From Methylomonas paludis (lineage in GTDB: Bacteria > Pseudomonadota > Gammaproteobacteria > Methylococcales > Methylomonadaceae): 64,000 nt of DNA. Under the pieces are notes generated by a model. The model was not told the DNA's origin. It searched no databases and saw only the letters and a list, made by a program, of their open reading frames with translations. Shown piece by piece: positions 16,598 to 24,296 of the stretch. Position 1 is the stretch's first letter. Every line of letters starts with the position of its first letter. The stretch lies in assembly GCF_018734325.1 (NCBI RefSeq), contig NZ_CP073754.1, forward strand, positions 3,410,001-3,474,000, written 5' to 3'. The position numbers and the translations under genes were made by a program.

Positions 16598-19421
16598 AAT
16601 GACGCACCTCACCATCCCCCACCACATTTTCCACGCAACGGCCACACAGTTCTGGATGGTCCGGGTTCAGACCAATATCCGGACGTTGATGCCAGCAGCG
16701 CACACATTTTGGCTGTGCAGAAACCCGTACTTTAAGTTTAACGCCGTCCAGTTCAGTGACCACGGCATCAGCCGGACTATCCTGCCAATCATACAAGCTG
16801 GTTTTGGAAGTAATGAACACAAAATGCAATTCATCCGCCAATTTGCCCAGTTCACTGGTATAGGTTTCATCACAATACAAGTCTACCTCGGCATTCAGCG
16901 ATGCGCCAATTTCACCTTTGCTGCGCAATTGCTCCAGTTCTTTACTGACTACGGTACGCACAGCAATAATCCGCTCCCAGGTCGAGACATTGATCACGGC
17001 ATCTGCTGCCAGTGGAACCAAACCGGTATACCAGGTTTCCAAAAATACTGATGCGCTACGCTGACCGGGAATGACACGCCAGATCTCTTCGGCAGTAAAA
17101 CTGATGATAGGCGCCAGCCACCGTACCAAGGCTTCAATGACATGATACATGGCAGTTTGCGCAGAACGCCGAGCCAATCCGTCATGCTTGGCGGTGTACT
17201 GGCGATCTTTAACGATATCCAGATAAAAACCACCCAAATCGATACTGCAAAAATTCAGCACTTTTTGATAAATGTTTTGAAACTGGTAGGTCTGATAAGC
17301 TTCCTGAATTTCTATCTGCAATAACCAAGCTTTATCCACCACCCAGGCATCCAGGGCCAACAAGTCCTCGGCAGCCACCAGATGCTGGGCAGGATCAAAA
17401 CCATCCAGATTGGACAACAGGAAGCGGGCTGTATTACGCAAACGCCGATAACCATCGGCGGTCCGTTTTAGAATTTCATCGGATACCGACATTTCACCAC
17501 GATAATCGGTACCGGCCACCCATAAACGCAGCACATCGGCACCCAGCGATTTCATCACGGTTTGCGGCAGCACCACATTGCCCTTGGACTTGGACATTTT
17601 TTTGCCTTCCGCGTCCACGGTAAATCCGTGAGTCAGTACTTCTTTATAGGGTGCAACGCCGTGCATGGCGACTGAAGTCATTAGTGATGACTGGAACCAG
17701 CCGCGATGCTGATCCGAGCCTTCCAGATACAAATCTGCCGGAAACTGCAATTGTGGGCGCCGGGCCAGTACCGCCGCATGAGTCACACCGGAATCGAACC
17801 AGACATCCAGGGTGTCGGTGATTTTTTCATAGTCTTCAGCTTCGCCGCCCAGCAATTCAGCCGCATCAAGTTCAAACCAGGCATCAATGCCCTGCTGCTC
17901 AATACGCAATGCCACTTGTTCTATCAGTTCGGCGCTACGGGGATGCAATTCGCCGGTTTCCTTATGCACAAAAAATGCAATCGGCACACCCCAGGTGCGT
18001 TGCCGGGAAATACACCAGTCTGGACGATGGGCTATCATGCTTTCAATTCGCGCCTGACCCCAATCAGGGATCCAGGCAACATTTTTCACCTCGGCCAAGG
18101 CAGTGTCCCGCAACTGGTTTTTCTCCATGGCGATAAACCATTGCGGGGTAGCCCGGAAAATAATCGGCGTCTTGTGCCGCCAGCAATGCGGATAACTATG
18201 CAGCAAGGCTTCATGGTGGACTAGTTTGCCGTGCTCCCGCAATACTTCCAGCACCTTGTCGTTGGCGCTGAATACATGCAGACCGGCAAACAGTTCGGTG
18301 CTGGGTAAAAACACACCGTTATTACCGACCGGATTATCCACAAGCAGATTATATTTCAGGCCGACCACATAGTCTTCCTGACCATGGCCAGGAGCGGTAT
18401 GTACCGCGCCGGTACCGGCATCGGTAGTAACGTGATCGCCCAGGATAATCGGCACTTGCCGGTCATAAAACGGATGTTGCAGCAGCAGATGTTCCAAGGC
18501 ATTGCCGGTGCAATAACCCACCACATGATGATCACCTATGCCGTAACGCAGCACCACGCTTTTCAGCAAGGCTTCGGCTACCACCAGACGTTCGCTATGA
18601 CCGTCGATTTCACACTGCACTACCACATATTCCAGTTCCGGGTTCAAGGCCACGGCCTGATTGGCCGGCAAAGTCCACGGCGTGGTAGTCCAGATCACTA
18701 CCGATAACGGACCTTTGCCTTCATGCTCCAAGGCATGATGACAGGCCGCCATAAAGGCATGTTCGTCCACTACCTGAAAACGCACATCGATGGCTGGAGA
18801 GCGTTTGTCCTCATACTCTACTTCTGCTTCGGCCAGGGCCGAACCGCAATCGGTACACCAATGCACCGGCTTGGCGCCTTTATGTAAATGGCCGTTAGCG
18901 GTGATTTTGCCCAAGGACCGGACAATGTCGGCTTCAAAACTGAAATCCATGGTCAGATAAGGGTTATCCCAATCGCCTAATACCCCCAGCCGCACGAACT
19001 CTTGCTTCTGGATATTGACCTGTTTTTTGGCATAAGCCCGGCATTCCTGCCGAAACTGTGCAGGGGTAACCTTTACGCCGGCCTTGCCCACGGTTTTTTC
19101 CACCATCAGCTCAATCGGCAAGCCGTGGCAATCCCAACCCGGCACATAAGGCGCATCGAAACCACTCAGGGTTTTGGATTTGACGATAATATCCTTTAAA
19201 ACCTTATTCACGGCATGGCCGATATGAATCGCACCATTGGCGTAGGGAGGGCCATCATGCAACACAAACTTGGGCCTACCGGCACAGATTTCTCTGATTT
19301 TTTGGTAAAGTTGTTGCTCTTGCCACTGGTTTAAAATCTCGGGTTCGCGCTGGGCCAGATTGGCTTTCATGGCAAACTCGGTCTTTGGTAGGTTTAATGT
19401 CTGTTTATAATCTATGGTCAT
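16590..19421 (-). CDS. ileS: Isoleucyl-tRNA synthetase
   Basis: About 943 residues from the ATG at 19421 ([16 protein letters not shown]). It charges tRNA-Ile with isoleucine. The class I signatures HIGH (as [10 protein letters not shown]) and KMSKS ([10 protein letters not shown]) are present, as is the editing-domain region with the [12 protein letters not shown] and [15 protein letters not shown] motifs. The C-terminal zinc-binding Cys pairs CVRCW and CGRC complete the bacterial-type enzyme. An open frame continues 15 codons upstream but does not resemble the family. It is coupled to lspA downstream. Confidence 0.97.
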   Translation of the reverse strand: MTIDYKQTLNLPKTEFAMKANLAQREPEILNQWQEQQLYQKIREICAGRPKFVLHDGPPYANGAIHIGHAVNKVLKDIIVKSKTLSGFDAPYVPGWDCHGLPIELMVEKTVGKAGVKVTPAQFRQECRAYAKKQVNIQKQEFVRLGVLGDWDNPYLTMDFSFEADIVRSLGKITANGHLHKGAKPVHWCTDCGSALAEAEVEYEDKRSPAIDVRFQVVDEHAFMAACHHALEHEGKGPLSVVIWTTTPWTLPANQAVALNPELEYVVVQCEIDGHSERLVVAEALLKSVVLRYGIGDHHVVGYCTGNALEHLLLQHPFYDRQVPIILGDHVTTDAGTGAVHTAPGHGQEDYVVGLKYNLLVDNPVGNNGVFLPSTELFAGLHVFSANDKVLEVLREHGKLVHHEALLHSYPHCWRHKTPIIFRATPQWFIAMEKNQLRDTALAEVKNVAWIPDWGQARIESMIAHRPDWCISRQRTWGVPIAFFVHKETGELHPRSAELIEQVALRIEQQGIDAWFELDAAELLGGEAEDYEKITDTLDVWFDSGVTHAAVLARRPQLQFPADLYLEGSDQHRGWFQSSLMTSVAMHGVAPYKEVLTHGFTVDAEGKKMSKSKGNVVLPQTVMKSLGADVLRLWVAGTDYRGEMSVSDEILKRTADGYRRLRNTARFLLSNLDGFDPAQHLVAAEDLLALDAWVVDKAWLLQIEIQEAYQTYQFQNIYQKVLNFCSIDLGGFYLDIVKDRQYTAKHDGLARRSAQTAMYHVIEALVRWLAPIISFTAEEIWRVIPGQRSASVFLETWYTGLVPLAADAVINVSTWERIIAVRTVVSKELEQLRSKGEIGASLNAEVDLYCDETYTSELGKLADELHFVFITSKTSLYDWQDSPADAVVTELDGVKLKVRVSAQPKCVRCWHQRPDIGLNPDHPELCGRCVENVVGDGEVRHYA

Positions 19422-19636
19422 GATGTTGTGCGCGCCGCGTTCCCGGTTAAACCAGAGTCTAGACACAATAAAATGTGCTGTTTAGCCGTATGATTTTGAA
19501 AGATAAATCAAAAACAGGGGATTTTACCATTAAACCGCTGAAAAGCCTTAGCATGAGTGATTTAATCCGCTGAAAATTGCCGAATAATGCTCTAAGTAAA
19601 AACCTGCAACTGTTTTAAAAAAGCTATGTTTGGGTA

Positions 19637-20030
19637 AATGGTTGATTTTGGTTCATGCAGTACAGGGCATAGTTGAATCCCGCTGACCCTGCTTTGATTA
19701 AGGCTAGGCTGCGAACCCCTCGATTCCACTACGTTGCATCGAGGCTACGGGTCGCGATGATGCCGGCTATGGTTGCCGGTTGCGCAGGGTGTTTTTGGGG
19801 ATAGCTAAACACCAAACAGCCTAGAAGTTTTGGCGGTGCAGAACCTAGTTGAATTCCGCTGCCCTGCTTTGATTAAGGCTACGCTGCGAACCCCTCGATT
19901 CCACTACGTTGCATCGAGGCTACGGGTCGCGATGATGCCGGCTATGGTTGCCGGTTGCGCAGGGTGTTTTTGGGATAGCTAAACACCCTAGAAGTTTTGG
20001 CGGCTTGCCTGGCGGCGAAGCCACCCTTGG
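19637..20030. repeat. Structured intergenic repeat, two tandem copies (downstream of the DGR reverse transcriptase)
   Basis: Two direct copies with a period of about 175 bp (for example GCTTTGATTA at 19691 and again at 19866). Each contains CCTCGAT...ATCGAGG, GCCGGCTATGGTTGCCGGTT and a block with GGGTGTTTTT(G)GGATAGC. The second copy ends in a strong hairpin, GGCTTGCCTGGCGGCGAAGCC. Further copies lie at 23707, 23932, 24060 and 39795. The gene-free stretch 19422-20133 holds nothing else that was recognised. Confidence 0.8.
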
Positions 20031-20133
20031 CTATTTGCATTTGGCCAGCACGATTTGGTCATGAAGGTTCATTAATGGGGTTTGCTCGGACTCCAGTCAG
20101 CAAAATAGCTAACTGCTTTTCTATATCTGCGTG

Positions 20134-21666
20134 TTAGGTACTTTTAGCGTCAGCAGATTGTTTGCCAGCCAATCCAATCCAGCGCTCCGCCGGTCGTCTG
20201 CATTTTACGCCGCCAGCCGATAATCCATCCCGTTCAGTTACCCACAGTACCTGCCGCCCCTCTGCCAGCAGCCGCTTAGCCAGATGGGTTCCCCAGGAGA
20301 GCGGTACCCCAAAGCGTGCGCCGCGCCGGTTTTTTTTGAGTGGTTTCAAGCCCAAGGATACGGCTAGGCCATCATAGGCCGGGTGATAAAATTCGTAATA
20401 ACAGCCTACTTGAAACAATAGCACATCGCCCGAAAATTGTTTGTTTAGCCAATGGTTTTGGCGGCGGGCAGAAGAAAACTGTTTGGGGAGTTCATAAAGC
20501 GGTTGTAAGGCCAGAAAGGTGCTATCAATCCGAAAATACTGGTGTAAAAATGAAAAATCGTGCCAGATACTTTTGCGCAAGTCAAAACTGTCGGCATGGC
20601 TTAAATGACCAAGATAGGAGGCCAGCGTTGACCGGCATTGCGCCAGCAGATCTGCATCAAAACGATAAATGGTATATTCTGGTTGCTGCTGAACCATCAA
20701 ACGTGCAAAATCGAGCAATTTACTGCGCAGATTATTGACGACCCGCCGCCTGACCAGTCTATAATCGGCACGGACGATATAGCCTAAAAAATCCACACCA
20801 TTGCCGACCGGTCTTAACTTATCGCGGTTATCGTTCAGCGCCAGTAATAACTTTTCCGCTAAAAACCGCCTAATCTGTTCATGCCAGACCACCAGTTGTT
20901 CAGGATTGGTATCCAGCAGCACAAAATCGTCGCAATAACGCAGATAATAACGGCATTTGAGTTGATGTTTAACAAACTGATCCAGACAATTCAGATAGAC
21001 ATTGGCAAAAAACTGGCTGTTGAGATTACCAATGGGCAGACCTTTACCGGCTTCACTTTGTAGCAGGCTTTTGTGTGGCGGCATGTGCTGCAACAAGCCG
21101 GGTTTGCCTTTATAGCTATAGTGGGCGGTACAATCATGAAACACCAGTAATTTACATAACCAGAGCACTTCCGGACTGTCAATATGCGGTTTTAATAAAG
21201 ACCACAACAAGTGCTTATCAATACGCATGAAATAATTGCGCACATCCAGTTGCAGATAGTAGGCCCGCCGCTTGCCGTTCCCAGATGCGCTACGGATAAA
21301 CTGTGTCAGACGATCTACCGCTTTGTGAATGCCTTTATCTTGTCGACAGGCATAGGAATCATGAATAAATACCGACTCCCAGTAGCGTTCCAGTTCGTGC
21401 ACCAGCACATGATGGACGATGCGATCCCGAAAATCGGCGGCGAATATTTCCCGTAGTTTCGGGCGTTCAGTAACAAAACAGACAGACGCGGATGGGCGAT
21501 AGCTGCGATCTTGCAGCGCCGCCGACAGTTCCAGCAGATTCAGTTCCTGTCTAGCTTCAAAACGCAAGGCGTTAAAGGTATTGCGTTTGTGTCTGCGGCA
21601 TAATAGATAATGCTGATACAGACTGGCGAAGCTGAACAGTTCTAGGTGTTGCTCAAAAGCGATCAT
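20134..21666 (-). CDS. Diversity-generating retroelement reverse transcriptase with C-terminal MutS-domain-I-like extension
   Basis: 510 residues from the ATG at 21666, which has GGAGA four bases upstream. The RT core spans about residues 60-320. It has a catalytic Asp at 141 (LQLDVRNYF), the DGR-diagnostic IGNLNSQ at 212-218 (other RTs have a QG-type motif here) and YCDD at 244-247, plus VDFLGYIV. In the family, this enzyme copies template RNA with adenine-specific infidelity into the variable repeat of a target gene. Residues ~411-480 resemble the N-terminal mismatch-recognition domain of MutS (VLLFQVGCYYEFY against the GDFYELF motif; GVPLSWGTHLAKRLLAEGR), with Tyr replacing the wedge Phe and the Glu kept. 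The open frame extends to 21687 inside the template repeat, but the later ATG is better placed. Confidence 0.95.
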   Translation of the reverse strand: MIAFEQHLELFSFASLYQHYLLCRRHKRNTFNALRFEARQELNLLELSAALQDRSYRPSASVCFVTERPKLREIFAADFRDRIVHHVLVHELERYWESVFIHDSYACRQDKGIHKAVDRLTQFIRSASGNGKRRAYYLQLDVRNYFMRIDKHLLWSLLKPHIDSPEVLWLCKLLVFHDCTAHYSYKGKPGLLQHMPPHKSLLQSEAGKGLPIGNLNSQFFANVYLNCLDQFVKHQLKCRYYLRYCDDFVLLDTNPEQLVVWHEQIRRFLAEKLLLALNDNRDKLRPVGNGVDFLGYIVRADYRLVRRRVVNNLRSKLLDFARLMVQQQPEYTIYRFDADLLAQCRSTLASYLGHLSHADSFDLRKSIWHDFSFLHQYFRIDSTFLALQPLYELPKQFSSARRQNHWLNKQFSGDVLLFQVGCYYEFYHPAYDGLAVSLGLKPLKKNRRGARFGVPLSWGTHLAKRLLAEGRQVLWVTERDGLSAGGVKCRRPAERWIGLAGKQSADAKST

Positions 21667-21669
21667 TCT

Positions 21670-21799
21670 CCGGGGCTGACTGCCCATGCATAAATCTGGT
21701 TGTTCTTATTGTTGTTGTTCTGGTTGCCGTTGTTGGTATTGAAGTTCCATGCGTTGTTAGGATTGGACGCATACTCCGTACCAGACCAGTACGCATAGG
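21670..21799 (-). repeat. DGR template repeat (TR)
   Basis: About 130 bp matching the variable repeats of both target genes (22542-22671 and 24394-24523). Read on the minus strand it is full of AAC/AAT (Asn) codons, the usual form of a DGR template. Homology stops at CCCCGG, three bases before the RT start codon. In the 86 bases 21685-21770, hand alignment gives 13 differences from VR1, 11 of them at template adenines, and 23 from VR2, 19 of them at adenines. The two non-adenine differences at 21690 and 21729 are shared by both VRs, so the template itself probably changed there. Confidence 0.95.
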
Positions 21800-21954
21800 C
21801 CGACGCATAGCCTGTTTACTTTATGGTTGCAAAACAACCCACTGTTTGGAAATCCGCTTCAGCGGTATTCCGCACTGTATGGTCATACCCGGTAAACCGG
21901 GTGAAACAGGCGCACAATGATACAACTCGGCTCGCTGTGCTGACGATTTTACGG
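21800..21954 (-). ncRNA. Template-RNA leader region with hairpins between avd and TR
   Basis: A non-coding gap between the avd stop and the template repeat. It contains two tight inverted repeats, CCGCT-TC-AGCGG (21854-21865) and CCCGGT-AA-ACCGGG (21888-21901), plus GCTGAC...GTCAGC near the avd end. DGR template RNAs have functional flanks around TR in studied systems; assigning that role here is inference. Confidence 0.45.
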
Positions 21955-22341
21955 TCAGCGCATTCTGGCGCTTTTGTCCGGCTTTTTCTGCGGGGACTGA
22001 CTTTGGCTTTTCAGCCAGCCCTCGTTCTGTCTGCAAACTTTTGCCGTCAGTTCCACGACGTGGCTGTAGGCATTAAAACTTTTGAAAGCCTGGGCTTCCT
22101 TGGCTATCCTGACTAATAACAGCAGTTCTTCAAGTTGATCGCGCAAGGTGCCTAAAGCCTGCTGTTTATCACTTTGGTTATTGGCCTGGATAATCAGGGT
22201 TACGGTTTTACGGCTGGCATTGCGTAGCTCACTACCCAGGGTGTATTTGTGGTAACGGCTAAAATTGGCGACGATTTTTTCAAAATGCACCGCCAGATTT
22301 AAGGCATCGCGGTAAATCGGCAGGTGTTCGTAACGCGCCAT
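21955..22341 (-). CDS. avd: DGR accessory variability determinant (Avd-like four-helix protein)
   Basis: 128 residues, all-helical. The opening YEHLPIYRDALNLAVHFEKI, followed by SRYHKYTLGSELRNASRK, is typical of the Avd / 23S-intervening-sequence-protein fold. In the Bordetella phage DGR, Avd forms a pentameric barrel that binds the RT and template RNA and is required for retrohoming. The C-terminal tail is basic (KSQSQSPQKKPDKSARMR), consistent with nucleic-acid binding. The ATG follows AAGGAAAGGA, a strong ribosome-binding site. Its position between target gene and TR-RT is the classical DGR order. Confidence 0.92.
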   Translation of the reverse strand: MARYEHLPIYRDALNLAVHFEKIVANFSRYHKYTLGSELRNASRKTVTLIIQANNQSDKQQALGTLRDQLEELLLLVRIAKEAQAFKSFNAYSHVVELTAKVCRQNEGWLKSQSQSPQKKPDKSARMR

Positions 22342-22379
22342 TCCTTTCCTTAAGCTAGCAGACTGACCATTACCCCAAA

Positions 22380-22409
22380 AAAAATCTCAAGGGGGCTATC
22401 GCCCCCTTG
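22380..22409 (-). terminator. Strong Rho-independent terminator after DGR target 1
   Basis: On the minus strand, a perfect 9-bp stem CAAGGGGGC / GCCCCCTTG with a 4-base loop is followed by AGA and eight T. It lies 36 bases after the stop of target gene 1 and only ~46 bases before avd. It should separate target transcription from avd-TR-RT, although read-through could still set their ratio. Confidence 0.88.
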
Positions 22410-22444
22410 ACCCCCAAAAGGGTCGAATCACCCTAATAATCGAA

Positions 22445-23185
22445 TTACCCAATGTTGCCGCGTCGCTTTAAGCCAAGATAACCTAACAAGCCAGTGCCAA
22501 ACAACCAGATTATATTGGGTTCCGGCACGGCGGCAACATTGCCGGGGCTGACTGCCCATGCGTAAAACTGGTTGAGCTTACTGGTGTAGTTCTGGTTGCC
22601 ACTGTAGGTATTGAAGTTCCATGCGTAGTAAGGAGTGGACGCATACTCCGTACCAGACCAGTACACAGAGGCTTGAACATTGCTGAACGGGCCTGAGGGG
22701 ATGGAGCTGCCTGCTGTGCCACCCAGTTCGTTGTAAAACAGTTCACCTAGCTGACTGCTGGTTTGGTTGTAACCAATTGATGCATCGTTATCTGGAGTGG
22801 TGGGTAAAGCCCAATGACTGGAACCAGCGTAATGCTGGGTATCCAGGTAATTCACAAAAGCCTGCCCAGCCCACCAGTCTACCGTGCCGCCATTGCCGAA
22901 ATCCGCAGCAGTCAGGGTGTAAGTGCCATTATCATAAGCATTGGGGGTGTCATGAATCACGCCGCCGCTGGCATTGATGATGGCAGTCACAATATTAGTG
23001 TAGCTGGTAGATTGATAAGCCCCTTCCCAAGTGCCTAATAGATTGGCGTCCTGGGTCCAGGTGGCATTGAGGCCGCTGTCGTAAATCCCTAAACCACCGG
23101 CGGTGGTGGTCAATGTAGCTTGGGCATTGAGGCTGGTGAGACTGAACAGCAGGCTGGCAGTCAATAAAGTTTTTCCGTGTGGCAT
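22445..23185 (-). CDS. DGR target protein 1: lectin-like (DUF1566/Lcl-type) variable protein with PEP-CTERM signal
   Basis: 246 residues. A signal peptide to about residue 24 is followed by a C-type-lectin-like domain of the DUF1566 kind (SHWALPTTPDNDASIG, VYWSGTEYA). The variable repeat covers about residues 172-215. Template Asn codons appear here as Tyr, Ser, Thr, Leu or Asn (for example STPYYAWNFNTYSGNQ). The C-terminus is a PEP-CTERM signal: VPEP, a hydrophobic helix and KRRGN, predicting processing by an exosortase and surface or matrix attachment. The ATG follows AAGGAG. Ligand unknown. It is a close paralogue of the gene at 24297. Confidence 0.92.
   Translation of the reverse strand: MPHGKTLLTASLLFSLTSLNAQATLTTTAGGLGIYDSGLNATWTQDANLLGTWEGAYQSTSYTNIVTAIINASGGVIHDTPNAYDNGTYTLTAADFGNGGTVDWWAGQAFVNYLDTQHYAGSSHWALPTTPDNDASIGYNQTSSQLGELFYNELGGTAGSSIPSGPFSNVQASVYWSGTEYASTPYYAWNFNTYSGNQNYTSKLNQFYAWAVSPGNVAAVPEPNIIWLFGTGLLGYLGLKRRGNIG
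22531..22544. repeat. Perfect hairpin at the 3' end of VR1
   Basis: CGGCAA-CA-TTGCCG, a 6-bp perfect inverted repeat, touches the 3' boundary of the variable repeat of target 1. The same sequence lies at 24383-24396 after VR2. Studied DGRs need a hairpin or cruciform just after VR for homing; here it also encodes Gly-Asn-Val-Ala before the PEP motif. Confidence 0.6.
22542..22671 (-). repeat. DGR variable repeat VR1 in target 1
   Basis: Aligns without gaps to the template repeat at 21670-21799. The invariant 3' part TACGCATGGGCAGTCAGCC, then CCGG, is the probable initiation of mutagenic homology. It differs from the template by T-to-C at the TTTAT/TTTAC codon. Adenine-site substitutions are concentrated in the Asn-codon tract. 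Confidence 0.93.
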
Positions 23186-23285
23186 GTATTACTCCTTAGC
23201 GTTTATGTTTCAGTTTGTTAGTGACTAGGCACGACATTTGAAACCTCCAGCGCTAGGTTGGTCTCTAGACTTAAGCACACTTCTA
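23186..23285 (-). promoter_or_regulatory. Conserved ~100-bp upstream block of DGR target 1
   Basis: The region immediately before target 1, with the ribosome-binding site AAGGAGTAATAC, is nearly identical to that before target 2 (25041-25137). The two genes were therefore duplicated with their leader. It contains CAGCGCTGGAGGTTTCAAA on the coding strand. No clear -35/-10 pair was recognised. Confidence 0.5.
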
Positions 23286-23301
23286 TATAAGTTAAGTTAT
23301 A

Positions 23302-23382
23302 GCTAGGGGCTAGGGGCTAGGGGCTAGGGGCTAGGGGCTAGGGGCTAGGGGCTAGGGGCTAGGGGCTAGGGGCTAGGGGCTA
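23302..23382. repeat. (GGGGCTA)n tandem heptamer repeat, about 11.5 units
   Basis: 81 bases of uninterrupted perfect GGGGCTA units on the plus strand, G4-runs separated by three bases. This is an ideal G-quadruplex former with a C-rich complement on the target-gene coding strand. It lies ~115 bases upstream of DGR target 1. Copy number is expected to vary by slippage. Target 2 has no such tract upstream. Confidence 0.97.
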
Positions 23383-23522
23383 ATTGTACGCATTTTAAAA
23401 ATAGCATATTGCCCGCTATTAATCAATCCTTTTTTATGACCTGTTTTGCCTCTTACTACCCTAACAGGACTGCAGGGCGGGTTAGAAATGCACCAGATGC
23501 CCTTGCCGATCTAATTCGTAGC

Positions 23523-23627
23523 CTAGTGGTTGACCAACATTACTTTGACGGCAGCGCTAGAGTATGTAACGACTCTGAAAGGCATGGTTCGCGATTGATG
23601 CGCATCACTGCGTTCAGCACTTCCTAA
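23523..23627. repeat. MITE-like repeat, copy C (right end missing)
   Basis: Begins CTAGTGGTTGACCAACATTA and continues through the shared core GATGCGCATCACTGCGTTCAGC. It then loses similarity after CACTTCCTA, so the right terminal repeat has been deleted or replaced. It lies between the G-rich heptamers and the structured repeats, in the 1.1-kb gene-free gap 23186-24296. Confidence 0.65.
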
Positions 23628-23706
23628 AAACGGCACAAGACCGTATAACATAGCCTCGATGTAGCTACGCGGATCTAGGGTGCAGGTATCAAGTTGCTTT
23701 GGCTTC

Positions 23707-24290
23707 ATGCGGTACGGGACATAGTTGAATTCCGCTGACCTTACTTTGATTAAGGCTAGGCTGCGAACCCCTCGATTCCACTACGTTGCATCGAGGCTAC
23801 GGGTCGCGATGATGCGGGTTATGGTTGCCCGATAGCTAAACACTCTGTACTTGCGAAATTTTGGTGGCTTGCCTGGCGGCTAAGCCACCCTACTGGCGGT
23901 CGTTTTGATTAAGGTTATGTTGGTGTTTGCAGTTGATTTTGGTTGAAGCGGTGATTGGCATTGGTGAAGTCTGCTGACGCTGGTTTGATTAAGGCTGCAC
24001 TGCGAATTCCTCGATTCCACTGCGTTGCATCGAGGCTACGGGTGGCTTTGATTAAGGCTGTGTTTGTGTTGATAGCTGATTTTGGTTGAAGCGGTGGTGG
24101 GCATTGGTGAATTCCGCTGACGCTGGTTTGATTAAGGCTGCGCTGCGAATTCCTCGATTCCACTGCGTTGCATCGAGGCTACGGGTGGCGATGATGCCGG
24201 CTATGGTTGCCGGTTGCGCTGGGTGTTTTTGGGATAGCTAAACACCCTAGAAGTTTTGGCGGCTTGCCTGGCGGCGAAGCCACCCTACAT
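23707..24290. repeat. Structured intergenic repeats, three partly tandem copies between the two DGR targets
   Basis: Copies begin near 23707, 23932 and 24060. They share GATTAAGGCT, CTCGATTCCACT, GTTGCATCGAGGCTACGG and, in the first and last, a terminal hairpin GGTGGCTT...AAGCCACC or GGCGGCTT...AAGCCACC. The middle copy is shortened. Open frames here are by-products of the repeat. The last copy ends directly after the target 2 stop. Confidence 0.8.
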
Positions 24291-24296
24291 GACTAA

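Noticed and set aside
20134-21666. Group II intron or retron reverse transcriptase
   Set aside because: No maturase or HNH domain, no intron RNA ends and no msr/msd; the IGNLNSQ motif, Avd and TR/VR pairs fit a DGR.
21670-21830. Truncated third copy of the target gene (pseudogene)
   Set aside because: The homology is limited to the VR part, ends exactly at CCCCGG, is Asn-codon-rich, and differences concentrate at adenines, so it is a template repeat rather than a gene fragment.
23302-23382. Possible CRISPR array
   Set aside because: The units are 7-base perfect heptamers with no spacers and no cas genes are near; it is a simple tandem repeat.
23863-23889. GGTGGCTT...AAGCCACC hairpin as an intrinsic terminator
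   Set aside because: The stem is strong but neither strand has a T-run after it, and it always occurs as part of the structured repeat; kept as repeat structure only.
23915-24163. 82-residue open frame with an internal repeat on the minus strand
   Set aside because: It is produced by the tandem structured repeats; the same codons recur because the DNA repeats, and there is no ribosome-binding site.
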